A stretch of 64,000 bases of DNA, taken from positions 40,186 through 104,185 of the forward strand of contig NYYP01000006.1 of the NCBI GenBank assembly GCA_002686835.1. Direction: 5' to 3'. Under the pieces are notes generated by a model. The model was not told where the DNA came from. It made no database searches and saw only the letters and a program-made list of their open reading frames with translations. The position numbers and the translations under genes are program-made. This document shows, piece by piece, positions 27,293 to 36,211 of the stretch. This stretch comes from Opitutia bacterium. Lineage in GTDB: Bacteria; Verrucomicrobiota; Verrucomicrobiia; Opitutales; Seribacteraceae. Numbering within the stretch: position 1 is the stretch's first letter; every line of letters begins with the position of its first letter.

Positions 27293-27727
27293 CTATTTGC
27301 GCCTCATATTGGGAGAAACGCTTTTTATCTTGGCCGCCCCACAGGCATTTAGAGCTGCCAGGGGTGCTTGCCAATTTGCGAGAGGATCCGTCCATATATG
27401 TACCACAAAATCCTCTCCGTGCTTACTTTTTTCACCTAATAAATACTGCTTAACATCTGGAAGATCAAGGCTCTCAAGTGCATTGCCCATGTAGTTTCCG
27501 TCAACCCGCACAGATCCATCTGGCTCAATTTCTATGTGTGACTCTGGCTTGGGCTTGTTATAGCTGCTGGGTGCTGATTTTCCAGGCAGAATAGCGGAGA
27601 GCTCAGCCTCAGGTTGTTTAATCATGGTAGTTACCATAAAATAGATCAGCAGAAGAAAAGTAACATCAATCATCGGAGTAAGATCTACTTCATCGACATC
27701 ATCCAAAATCTTTTTAAAAGTATCCAT
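27293..27727 (-). CDS. ExbD/TolR-family protein (second copy)
   Basis: Stator-type subunit of a proton-motive-force-driven motor. The 144-residue protein has a short cytoplasmic N-terminus, one transmembrane segment with the conserved aspartate (VDLTPMIDVTFLLLIYFMV, about residues 14-32) and a periplasmic domain of about 110 residues (HIEIEPDGSVRVDGN, HGEDFVVHIWTD, IKSVSPNMRRK). It lies 12 bp after the first exbD gene. Two divergent ExbD copies behind one ExbB are common in PVC and Bacteroidota genomes. The periplasmic part differs clearly from the first copy, so the two may do different jobs or form a heterodimer. Confidence 0.9.
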   Translation of the reverse strand: MDTFKKILDDVDEVDLTPMIDVTFLLLIYFMVTTMIKQPEAELSAILPGKSAPSSYNKPKPESHIEIEPDGSVRVDGNYMGNALESLDLPDVKQYLLGEKSKHGEDFVVHIWTDPLANWQAPLAALNACGAAKIKSVSPNMRRK

Positions 27728-27739
27728 ATAATTGAATAA

Positions 27740-28159
27740 CTATTCTGCAGACTTAAATGCAGCAAAGACTACATTCGATTGCCCACCCATCAGTACTTGC
27801 TCGTGGACATCATTTAAAACAGAAGCTGGAATATCAATGTGGTATCGCAAGAAAACTTTCCAAGTTGGATTTCTGGCTACTGCTACAGAGACCTGGGACA
27901 TGTCAATGGGTTGCTCACCCCAATAAATCATCTGCCCCATCGATGGATCATCATCCACAGAAATAATAGTTCGAGAAGGAGGGGATTCAGGGACTTTTGC
28001 ATTCGATGCAATGCCTAGCTTTGGGTCGGATAACTCGACATACTGCTCTGAAACTTGTTGAGCAACAACCATGAAGAATACAATCAACAGGAAAACAACA
28101 TCGATCATCGGAGTAAGATCCGGCGAATCATTGGTGTCTGGCACTTCAAATTTTGCCAT
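27740..28159 (-). CDS. ExbD/TolR-family protein (first copy)
   Basis: A 139-residue ExbD/TolR protein. A transmembrane helix with the conserved Asp lies at about residues 13-33 (PDLTPMIDVVFLLIVFFMV), preceded by an acidic-polar start (MAKFEVPDTNDS). The periplasmic domain (about 100 aa) ends with a segment (HEQVLMGGQSNVVFAAFKSA) similar to the ExbD fold. Together with ExbB it would form an ExbB5ExbD2-like motor in the inner membrane. It is 51 bp downstream of exbB and 12 bp upstream of the second exbD. Confidence 0.9.
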   Translation of the reverse strand: MAKFEVPDTNDSPDLTPMIDVVFLLIVFFMVVAQQVSEQYVELSDPKLGIASNAKVPESPPSRTIISVDDDPSMGQMIYWGEQPIDMSQVSVAVARNPTWKVFLRYHIDIPASVLNDVHEQVLMGGQSNVVFAAFKSAE

Positions 28160-28210
28160 ATTCTAGGGGAAAACCTGACCGTTAATTAATCAAGGAATAA
28201 GACCGCTTTA

Positions 28211-29020
28211 CTAAGCAGGCTCTGGCGCAGCCTCTTCATAAGCTGCTTCTTCATAGGATTCGTCGACTCCACCTTCGGCGTCAAAACCGCCACGGGCTGC
28301 CCGTACTAATGTAAATACCATTTCACCAGTTACCTGGTTAACTTCGGCCGCGATATTGCCAAACTTCGTTTTGAATAGAAAGTAGGATACCAAACATGGA
28401 ATGGCAACTACAAGGCCTGCCGCAGTAGTCCATAGAGCACTTCCAATATTGCCGGCCATTTGTTTGCTTGCTTCCCCGCCCATTCCCGCACTTGTAAGGA
28501 CCGCAAAAGCTCCAATCATACCAACAACAGTACCAAGCAAACCAACCATTGGGGCAATCGACCCAACTGTATTAAGCATGTTAATCCAGGTAAATGGACG
28601 AGACATGTGCAAAGCGGCATTTTCATCCAGTCCCTTTTCAATTGCCTCGATATCGAGTTCATCATCCTGAATTCTTTCAAGACCACCTTTAAGTATGGAA
28701 GTAACCGGTAATTTGTATTGATCACAAAGAGACTTGGCTCCCTCTATATCCAATCCTTTAACCGCATCCATAATGGGGTTCAGGACATCGTCCTTAATGA
28801 AAGCCTTTCTGCGAACAGCAATTGAATTGAAGATGATCAAAGTTATTCCGGCAATGATTAGCAACAGGAAGACGATAAAAAAGGTAGGACCCAAATTACT
28901 CCAGGCTGCAACAAAAAGGTTGCTGTCTTGGGCCATTGCCTGATTGACCAACATGCTGGGGGACAGAGCAGTAAAAATTAATAAAAGATAGGCTGGTATA
29001 CGTGAGGGACGAATTTTCAT
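28211..29020 (-). CDS. ExbB/TolQ/MotA-family proton channel with signal-like N-terminus
   Basis: A 269-residue inner-membrane protein. The ATG at 29020 is chosen over that at 29032. An N-terminal signal-like hydrophobic stretch (AYLLLIFTALSPSMLVNQAMA) precedes a classical ExbB core: TM1 (about 45-65), a cytoplasmic domain, and two later helices with NTVGSIAPMVGLLGTVVGMIGAF and SALWTTAAGLVVAIPCLVSYFLF, which carries the usual TolQ/ExbB Gly/Thr-rich motifs. The C-terminal 25 residues are Glu/Ala-rich (EEAAYEEAAPEPA). The extra N-terminal segment is typical of ExbB proteins in these phyla. It heads the motor half of the TPR-ExbBD operon. Confidence 0.92.
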   Translation of the reverse strand: MKIRPSRIPAYLLLIFTALSPSMLVNQAMAQDSNLFVAAWSNLGPTFFIVFLLLIIAGITLIIFNSIAVRRKAFIKDDVLNPIMDAVKGLDIEGAKSLCDQYKLPVTSILKGGLERIQDDELDIEAIEKGLDENAALHMSRPFTWINMLNTVGSIAPMVGLLGTVVGMIGAFAVLTSAGMGGEASKQMAGNIGSALWTTAAGLVVAIPCLVSYFLFKTKFGNIAAEVNQVTGEMVFTLVRAARGGFDAEGGVDESYEEAAYEEAAPEPA

Positions 29021-29091
29021 AGTTCGGTGCATTGCGATTTAGGAATTAGAAAAGTAAGAATATCGACTTAGGTCAATGAGGATTTGTATTC

Positions 29092-30336
29092 TCAGGTTTG
29101 CGGAAGGTTAGCCAAACGTTCCGTGCTGATTTTTTCCCATTTTGTTTTGGGAAAAAATACTTGAACCTGATTGTAAACATTTTTTGCAGCTTCTTGAAGC
29201 TCAAGCTTTTCATAAGCATCTCCGGCCATCATTAAAGATTCGGGCAACCAATCAAGCCCGATCCGGGCATTAACAATCCCTTCAGTAACTTCCAGTACGG
29301 ATTGCCGGTAATAATCAGCAGAATTCATCTCATCCCCTCTTGCTTCATATTGCCTGGCGTATTGTACCCGGATTAAGGAACGTAACAACTTATACAGGGA
29401 GTATTCATTGGTGTTACGGGAGGGAGGTTCTTCATCTAATTTTTTAAGGCCCTGCACAGCAGAATTAAACATTTTTCCGGCAGCCTCGGCATACCTTTTA
29501 TCTTTGGCTGCTGCAGGGGCATATATCTCGTAAAGTTTTACATAACAATATACCGGCCAAATTTCCAAAATTTTGTTGTAAGGACTGTTCGGATCTTTTG
29601 CAACAATTGGGCTTAAGCGAGTGTACTCGGCAATAGCTTCAGCATATAGACCTTGGGATCTCATGGAATCAGCCAGCCTGAGATAAGAGGCATGGTCGGA
29701 ACTGTTATCCCGAATTGATATTCGCTTCAATAAGGCTTGGGATGCCTTGGCCGAATTTGGATTGGCCGCAATCATTTTTCCACACAACTCCAACGCAGCC
29801 TCGGAAAAATCACGGTATCCATATTCGTCAAGTCTAGCTAAATTTAAGCGTGAAAGAAGATAAAATGCCTCATTAAACTGCTCCATTCCAAGCAAACCTT
29901 TGACATAAGTTAAGCAATCATCATGGATGGCCAGGTACTGAAAAGGCATATCCAAAAAGAGCATCACTTTGTAAACCTCAGGTCGTAAAGCCGTTAAAAT
30001 TCGTGGGTCATACTGCTCGTTTGCGAGATAATTCAAGTATGTCTTTGCATTTCTTGACCAAGAAAATTCAAACTTTTCGATATTTTGTCTTTGCAACTGA
30101 CGAAGTTCGAGCTCGAGTCGGCCAGAACCCTCCATCTCTGCGTAGACGATTCCTCGGGCAGCATCGATGCCCAAAAGGTTCATTTGCTTATTAACCGCTG
30201 ACTTGAGGTATTTTACTTTTACCGGTATTTTCCCGGCATATTTTTTAAAGTAGTCTTCTGCCATCGCAATTGATGGCAAACAAAACAAGGATGTTAGAAT
30301 TATCCTTATAAAAAGATATTTTAAATTTCTGATCAT
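29092..30336 (-). CDS. Exported TPR-type helical-repeat protein
   Basis: A 414-residue protein with a signal peptide (NLKYLFIRIILTSLFCLPSIAMA). The rest is helical and carries TPR-like pairs: EQFNEAFYLLSRLNLARLDE, LRLADSMRSQGLYAEAIAEY, YRQSVLEVTEGIVNARIGLD and AGDAYEKLELQEAAKNVYN near the C-terminus. Probably periplasmic. Its ATG overlaps the stop of the 757-residue-frame gene by 4 bp (ATGA), and exbB starts 72 bp downstream. It is the third of three consecutive exported TPR proteins. No enzyme domain is visible; it may connect ExbBD to an envelope target. Confidence 0.82.
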   Translation of the reverse strand: MIRNLKYLFIRIILTSLFCLPSIAMAEDYFKKYAGKIPVKVKYLKSAVNKQMNLLGIDAARGIVYAEMEGSGRLELELRQLQRQNIEKFEFSWSRNAKTYLNYLANEQYDPRILTALRPEVYKVMLFLDMPFQYLAIHDDCLTYVKGLLGMEQFNEAFYLLSRLNLARLDEYGYRDFSEAALELCGKMIAANPNSAKASQALLKRISIRDNSSDHASYLRLADSMRSQGLYAEAIAEYTRLSPIVAKDPNSPYNKILEIWPVYCYVKLYEIYAPAAAKDKRYAEAAGKMFNSAVQGLKKLDEEPPSRNTNEYSLYKLLRSLIRVQYARQYEARGDEMNSADYYRQSVLEVTEGIVNARIGLDWLPESLMMAGDAYEKLELQEAAKNVYNQVQVFFPKTKWEKISTERLANLPQT

Positions 30337-32546
30337 TGGTACCTCCTAAGCCAGTCATCCCGTCTCTTTTCAAGTCGATCGACCTGATTCGACTTTCCTA
30401 CTTTTTCGTAACAGGAAATGGCTTGATCGAAAGCTTTCTCTGCCCATTTCCCAGACGAAGCATAGCGGGATGTCGTATCATCAAAGTGGCGAGATGCACC
30501 GTCATAATCACGAATTTCTTTAAGACACTCTCCCATCATGTAGGAACACTCCCCCTTTAAATTCATGGAACTTTCATCACTGTCTCTTGCCTCTCCAAAG
30601 GATGCCTGAGCCAACAAGAATTTTTCTTCATCTTTATTCGCTTTACCAAGCTCATACAGGGCATATCCCTTGCGCAACCTGGCATCGTTAGAATTTGGAT
30701 GCCATGGGGCATTGGTTATGGCCGTATCATAGCTACCAGCTGCATCAACAAAATCACGGTTCTTATCATGGACTTGGCCAATAATATAATTTGCCGAGAA
30801 GAGAAGTTCTCCTTCCGCATTTGGAAAAACTTGAACCAGCCTTTCCATTGCAGCCACCGCATCGTTAAGAGAGTTTTGGCTAAGCATCTTTTCGGCCATC
30901 CAGACGAGCACACTGGGGCTGGCTGCCGGAAACTCATTCGTTTGGGGATTATATCCTGAACCGATCCTCGATCCGATACGGTCTAAGTTTGCTCTCATCC
31001 GCAACTCCAATGTTTTCTGACCGTTTGATTCTGCTTCCTGAAGCATTGTTGCAAATGCTTTGGAAGGGGACAAATCCTTAGGGAAACGCGATTGTAGACC
31101 CTCATATTTTTTCAGGTAACCTTTGAATTTTTCAATATGTGCAGGGTTATTAAATATTCCTCCCCGATATTTGACGATTTCCTCATAAATTTTTGGATCC
31201 ATCCCCTTGTACTGGGACGATAAAAAGGAAAGGCTTTTTCCCCGGTCCAAAATGATTTCCTCGATGGTTCCGGAGACTTGTTGCTCAATCCCTTTACGGT
31301 CGGTGTAACTGAATGATACTGATTCTCCTGGATTTTGAAGCTTGCCCAAAACATCCAATGTCTGACCAAACTTGTTTTCATAGTGTTGATATTTTTCACA
31401 GTATTTTTTGAGGATATCATCCACCCCAAGATTGGTTGGATTGTTTCCAAATTTACGAATATCCTCAAAGTACAACTTGAGCATAGCAGATGGCTGTCCA
31501 AGTTTCTCTTTGGCAAACCCAATCTTTTCAGTGGCCTTAGCCACTTTTGCACCATCAATTGAGCCAAACTTTTCCATGTATTCGGAATACAATTTTTCTA
31601 ACTCCTGATAACAGGCACTGGCTGCACCATCGTATACTTCCTCAAATTGCAATTTGCCATCCCCATTTAAGTCGTGATCAGTAAAACTGAAGGAGAATGA
31701 ATCTCCCATATTTTTTTGATAAGATTCAAACTCTGCTTTTCCCACGCATTTGTCCGCATCCTTATCAAAGCTCAAAAGGTGATTCACCAAACCTTCTGGG
31801 TTTTCACCAACCCGTTCGAGCAATCCACCTTCATTGGAAGTCGAATCAGAGATCAATCCAATCTCCTGTGTATTTTCGCGGACCTTCGCATAACTGGAAC
31901 GGGCTTGGCGGATTTGTTGAATAGTAGGCTGTGCATCCGGACCTAATCCACTGGTGGCTAAATCACCCATGCTTAGGTATACTTCAGCAACAAGTTTGTC
32001 TTCCGGGAAAAGGGTTACAAATTGCTGAAATAGGCGAATTGCATTTGCGTTGTCTTCTGATCCCTGAAAGGCAACCGCCAAGCGAAACATGGCTTGCTTT
32101 GCATATTCCTCGTCTGGAGAATATCTGGCACTGGCCCCACTTGGCCATGAACCAACGAGATTTTCACCACCTGAGGCAACTGTTCGTCCCGACCCAGCTT
32201 TTGTGGTTATTTTCCACAAAGAACCGTTGGTCCAAAGGAAATAAAGTCCGTTGGTGTATACCGGGTGATCGTTCATTTTGACCATCTCCATCTTTCCACC
32301 ATTATCTTCGTAAATAGGCAAAAACACACCATTGGGATCAGGAATCTCCACGGGCTCTGTGTCCGCCTCCACCGGTTCCACAGCCTCAGGTGGAGGAAGG
32401 TTTTCAAGTTCCTGATTACTGATATTATTCGCTTCTGCGGATCCATCGAAGGCACCAGCAGCATCTTCCGCTGGGACAGGTTCTTCACCACCGCAGCCCC
32501 AAAGAAGGAGTATACAAATTAATTTGGGGGCAATCTTTGCTGGCAT
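30333..32546 (-). CDS. TPR lipoprotein with two EF-hand loops
   Basis: A large predicted lipoprotein: the ATG at 32546 gives signal MPAKIAPKLICILLLWGC. The frame is open upstream to a TTG at 32606 (overlapping the previous stop as TTGA) and an ATG at 32600, so the start is uncertain. An acidic Pro-rich linker follows, then TPR pairs (AMFRLAVAFQGSEDNANAIRLF, DAVAAMERLVQVFPNAEG, FDQAISCYEKVGKSNQ). Between them, near 31640-31770, are two EF-hand loops: DKDADKCVGKAE (Gly 6 replaced by Lys) and the canonical DLNGDGKLQFEE. Ca-binding in a TPR lipoprotein beside ExbBD is unusual. Its stop overlaps the next gene by 4 bp. Role unknown. Confidence 0.82.
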   Translation of the reverse strand: MPAKIAPKLICILLLWGCGGEEPVPAEDAAGAFDGSAEANNISNQELENLPPPEAVEPVEADTEPVEIPDPNGVFLPIYEDNGGKMEMVKMNDHPVYTNGLYFLWTNGSLWKITTKAGSGRTVASGGENLVGSWPSGASARYSPDEEYAKQAMFRLAVAFQGSEDNANAIRLFQQFVTLFPEDKLVAEVYLSMGDLATSGLGPDAQPTIQQIRQARSSYAKVRENTQEIGLISDSTSNEGGLLERVGENPEGLVNHLLSFDKDADKCVGKAEFESYQKNMGDSFSFSFTDHDLNGDGKLQFEEVYDGAASACYQELEKLYSEYMEKFGSIDGAKVAKATEKIGFAKEKLGQPSAMLKLYFEDIRKFGNNPTNLGVDDILKKYCEKYQHYENKFGQTLDVLGKLQNPGESVSFSYTDRKGIEQQVSGTIEEIILDRGKSLSFLSSQYKGMDPKIYEEIVKYRGGIFNNPAHIEKFKGYLKKYEGLQSRFPKDLSPSKAFATMLQEAESNGQKTLELRMRANLDRIGSRIGSGYNPQTNEFPAASPSVLVWMAEKMLSQNSLNDAVAAMERLVQVFPNAEGELLFSANYIIGQVHDKNRDFVDAAGSYDTAITNAPWHPNSNDARLRKGYALYELGKANKDEEKFLLAQASFGEARDSDESSMNLKGECSYMMGECLKEIRDYDGASRHFDDTTSRYASSGKWAEKAFDQAISCYEKVGKSNQVDRLEKRRDDWLRRYQ

Positions 32547-32602
32547 ATAGACAAACTTAGTTGTTAAAAAATGAAGGGCAGACAATGGAAATAGGTTCAT
32601 AA

Positions 32603-34324
32603 TCAATCCTCTTCGACAGCAGCCTCATCCAAAGGCAAGCCATTGATACTTACTCCAACAACAGCCCCAAGAAATGGCTTGGCCGCATCATAATTACCAC
32701 TCGCCAGGAAAGCCAGTCCACTCATGTAATTTACCCGCCCCATAGACAGAGTTCCTTGAAGCTCTTTTTTATTGGCATAACCAGCGGTGGGATTGAACGT
32801 TCCATTTTCAAACCCGGCAAATTTCCTGAGTAACTTGTCGAATTCTTGTCGCTTAAAAAATTCTGCACCCATCATACCGATGAATTCTCGGGAGTATTTG
32901 TGCTCTGGCATGACTTCAAGAAAATCGTCACATAATTCAAAAAATCTCGCCTGGTACTCATCTGCCTTGGTTTTTGCTGCGGCAGCCCGTTCCTTGTCAA
33001 CAGTCGCAAGAGATGATTGCAATTCTTCAACGATACCCATCTGAGTAACCGCCTCTTTACGATAGGCATTAGCCATGATGAAAGTGACATCCGGCCTGAA
33101 CTGAACCAACTCTTTATTAGCCAAATATTCCTCACCCAGTTCGATTGATTTCTCACGGTATTTCACTGTATTTGCCGAAGCAAAAGCTGCATAGATAAAG
33201 TTTTCCACCATTTCATGGTCGGGAAAATCTTTGTACAGCCAGTAGAAAGCCCAGAACGATTCCCATTCTCTTTTACATGCCTGAAAATTATCCGCTTTAC
33301 GCCAGCGTAAAACAGTGGTGAAGGAAGGTGTGCTTTGGGCAAGTTTCAGGTGACTGCGGGCACTGGTTGCTTTCATCGCCAAGTCATTAATTCTATTTTT
33401 GAGAGAAGTAACTCTTTTAGGCGGTAACCGCCTGCCCTGAGCATCAATGAAGGATTGTATCTGATCCATTTCATAGGTTATTTGTTTTTCCCTTGAAGTG
33501 TAAAAGGTGACGATCTCCTCGGTGGTCATGGTGAGGGCGAAAAGCAAGGAGGCCTCCACTTGCCTGTCCTGCTCTTTTAAAATTTCCGCTCCCTGCATGA
33601 GATTGACATTTAAACGCAGGTCAAATCGTGCCGGTGTATCCCCCGATAATCTGGGCAATAAAGGAAAAATCTCATCAATGCGCCTTTCTTGCACAAACAT
33701 TTCAACCATGCAGGAAACCGCATAGGCAGCACGATCTTCATCTTTGGCTAGATCAGAAAACTTCAAAAGCTCAGCAAATGCCTTTTCCCCCATTCTCCAA
33801 TTCTGTTTGATGTGATAGCACTGAGCCCGGCCATAATAGAGGTTCATAAGCTCACTTCTTTTGAGAATTTTTTTCTTAAATGGCTTATCTTCGTCCAGTA
33901 GTTCTTCGATCACTTCCGCTGCCTCTTCCCATTTCTGCAAAGCTCGCAAACAGGTTGTTCGTTGCTGCATCGCAGATACGGCATTCTCATTTTCAGGATA
34001 TTTTTCCACAAATTTGGCAAAAGCATCAGCCGCTTTTTGCATATTGGACATGTCTCCGGTTTTACCAAAGTTTTGTATGTAACCTACGCCCCGAACAAAA
34101 CCAAACTGCTCTAAGATCTTCTCCACTTCCGGGTTACCCTCGCCGGCAAAGCGGATTTCCAGCTGGTCAAGATAGGGAGCAGCACTGCCGTAATCACCCG
34201 CACCAATCAGTTCCTGTGCTTCACTCATAACTTGACGCATGGGCATGTCGGCGGGATTTTGCGAGTATGACGATATCGCAACAAAACAAAGAAAGAAAAT
34301 ACAGAAGGCCAGAGGCTTTAACAT
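32603..34324 (-). CDS. Exported TPR protein, first gene of the TPR-ExbBD operon
   Basis: A 573-residue protein with a signal peptide (LKPLAFCIFFLCFVAISSYS). It is made of helical TPR-like pairs (EAQELIGAGDYGSAAPYLDQ, AADAFAKFVEKYPENENAVS, QKWEEAAEVIEELLD, MSGLAFLASGNYDAAKPFLG). A central coiled segment with many Lys/Gln/Arg (about 280-330) is noticeable. It begins the minus-strand run that ends with ExbB-ExbD-ExbD. A 231-bp AT-rich gap lies upstream, divergent from the oligopeptide transporter, and should hold the operon promoter. Function unknown; periplasmic scaffold by inference. Confidence 0.82.
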   Translation of the reverse strand: MLKPLAFCIFFLCFVAISSYSQNPADMPMRQVMSEAQELIGAGDYGSAAPYLDQLEIRFAGEGNPEVEKILEQFGFVRGVGYIQNFGKTGDMSNMQKAADAFAKFVEKYPENENAVSAMQQRTTCLRALQKWEEAAEVIEELLDEDKPFKKKILKRSELMNLYYGRAQCYHIKQNWRMGEKAFAELLKFSDLAKDEDRAAYAVSCMVEMFVQERRIDEIFPLLPRLSGDTPARFDLRLNVNLMQGAEILKEQDRQVEASLLFALTMTTEEIVTFYTSREKQITYEMDQIQSFIDAQGRRLPPKRVTSLKNRINDLAMKATSARSHLKLAQSTPSFTTVLRWRKADNFQACKREWESFWAFYWLYKDFPDHEMVENFIYAAFASANTVKYREKSIELGEEYLANKELVQFRPDVTFIMANAYRKEAVTQMGIVEELQSSLATVDKERAAAAKTKADEYQARFFELCDDFLEVMPEHKYSREFIGMMGAEFFKRQEFDKLLRKFAGFENGTFNPTAGYANKKELQGTLSMGRVNYMSGLAFLASGNYDAAKPFLGAVVGVSINGLPLDEAAVEED

Positions 34325-34555
34325 AGTAAGTAACTAACGATTAAGGGTATATAATCGGATAAAAGACAGCACACTAAATTCCCGCAAGCCTTTTCTTTTT
34401 TCGTCCCGATGGTCAGAAAATCCAAGTCGAACTAAGGTGTTTGAATTTTCTAAATTACCCCATACAGGAGAAGTTCATCGAGCCTATCTAAAAATTTTCT
34501 ATCCTTTTGCTTGCCAAAGGGTGGAGCCTCTTTCGTATTTTGTGCTGGTTAAACC

Positions 34556-36211
34556 ATGCAATCACCCAAGGATTTATTTTTCCCTACCTTTCTTCTTCGA
34601 CTCTTTTTGATCTGGACTTGCCTGTGGGTGCTGTTGGCGTGTTCTCAGCCCACCAATGTCGAGACTGCACTGGAAGAACAAATTCTTCACTTTGGGCTGG
34701 GATCCGAGCCACAAAATTTAGACCCCCATTTGGCCACTAGCGTAGCTGCCCACAATATACTTTCCGCACTTCTGGAAGGCCTGGTCAGCGAAGATCCAAA
34801 AACACTGAAGCCAAAACCGGGGGTGGCCCAGAGCTGGGCAATTTCTGAGGATGGGAAAATATATACCTTTAAATTAAGAAAAAATGGGCAATGGAGCAAT
34901 GGCGATCCCGTGACCGCCCATGATTTTGTTTATTCCTTCCGTCGCATGCTAAATCCCAACCTGGGTGCCCAGTATGCATCCATGCTCTATCCATTAAAAA
35001 ATGCGAAGTCTTTCCATCAGGGAGTTAAATCCTGGGAACATGCCAAGGTGGGTGCAAAGGCATTGGACGACCACACGCTTAGGCTTACTCTGGAAAATCC
35101 AATTCCCTATTTTTTAGAACTGCTTAATCATTTCTCCTGGTTTCCTGTACACCAACCAACCATCGAACATTTTGAGGCCTACGAAAAAATCGGTTCGGCA
35201 TGGACAAAACCCGGGAACTTTGTTGGTAACGGCCCATTTCTTTTGACAAACCATCGCATAAACTCGGTGATCGAGGTGAAAAAAAACCAACATTATTGGG
35301 ATGCCAAGACCGTTCGATTAAATGGCATTCGTTTCTATCCTATTGAAGCAGTCTATACCGAAGAGCGTGCCTACCGATCAGGCTTTCTTCATTTGACCCA
35401 GAGCGTTTCCGCAGACCGGATTGAATTTCTTCGGAAAAAACACCCAGACGAATTACATTACGAACCTTACCTTGGAACCTACTTTTACCGCTTCAATCTC
35501 AAAGCTCCACCTTTTGATGATCAACGGGTTCGCGAGGCTTTTTCCCTTGCCATTGACCGGCAAAGACTGGTGGACAAGGTACTCAAAGGTGGTCAGTCAC
35601 CTGCTACCAGCTTCACTCCACCAGGGACCGGTGGGTTTATGCCTGTGTCGAAATTCCGTTACGATCCAGAATCCGCCAAGGCATTGCTGCATTCCTATCT
35701 TCAGGAAAAAGGAATGGACAGGCTGCCCCCAATTGAACTGACTTACAACACTTCGGAAGGACACAAGAAAGTTGCCGAAGCTCTCCATGGAATGTGGAAA
35801 AATGTTCTGGGGGTGGAGATCCGTTTGCTCAATATGGAATGGAAAGTCTTTCTCTCCACCGTGGCCAAAGGTGAATTTACTCTTGCCCGGGCAGGATGGA
35901 TTGGAGATTACATCGATCCGCACACCTTTTTGCATATGTGGAGAACGGACGAGGGTTTAAATATGACAGGATGGGGAAACCAAACCTATGACGAGGCGTT
36001 ACGAAGGGCAGAGATTTCGAATTCCGAACAGGAAAGGTGGCAAAATTTCCAGACCTGCGAAAACCTCTTGGCAGAAGAATTTCCCATTCTGCCCTTATAT
36101 TTTTATGTTCACCTGACACTGCGTCATCCAACCGTCAAGGGTTGGTACCCGACCCTGCTCGACCACCATCCTTATAAGTATGTTTATCTGGCAAAAGAGG
36201 AGGGCAGATGA
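34556..36211 (+). CDS. Oligopeptide ABC transporter, substrate-binding lipoprotein (OppA-type)
   Basis: A 551-residue extracytoplasmic solute-binding protein of the SBP_bac_5 family. The N-terminal signal ends VLLACSQP (lipidated Cys near 29). Family motifs: LGSEPQNLDPHLAT (about 48-61), SALLEGLVSEDP, AQSWAISEDGKIYTFKLRKN, WSNGDPVTAHDFVYSFRRML, VREAFSLAIDRQRLVDKVL and PFLLTNHRINSVIEVKKN. OppA captures peptides of several residues. It begins a plus-strand operon with two permeases and a fused ATPase, the stop overlapping the next start by 4 bp. Confidence 0.92.
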   Translation: MQSPKDLFFPTFLLRLFLIWTCLWVLLACSQPTNVETALEEQILHFGLGSEPQNLDPHLATSVAAHNILSALLEGLVSEDPKTLKPKPGVAQSWAISEDGKIYTFKLRKNGQWSNGDPVTAHDFVYSFRRMLNPNLGAQYASMLYPLKNAKSFHQGVKSWEHAKVGAKALDDHTLRLTLENPIPYFLELLNHFSWFPVHQPTIEHFEAYEKIGSAWTKPGNFVGNGPFLLTNHRINSVIEVKKNQHYWDAKTVRLNGIRFYPIEAVYTEERAYRSGFLHLTQSVSADRIEFLRKKHPDELHYEPYLGTYFYRFNLKAPPFDDQRVREAFSLAIDRQRLVDKVLKGGQSPATSFTPPGTGGFMPVSKFRYDPESAKALLHSYLQEKGMDRLPPIELTYNTSEGHKKVAEALHGMWKNVLGVEIRLLNMEWKVFLSTVAKGEFTLARAGWIGDYIDPHTFLHMWRTDEGLNMTGWGNQTYDEALRRAEISNSEQERWQNFQTCENLLAEEFPILPLYFYVHLTLRHPTVKGWYPTLLDHHPYKYVYLAKEEGR

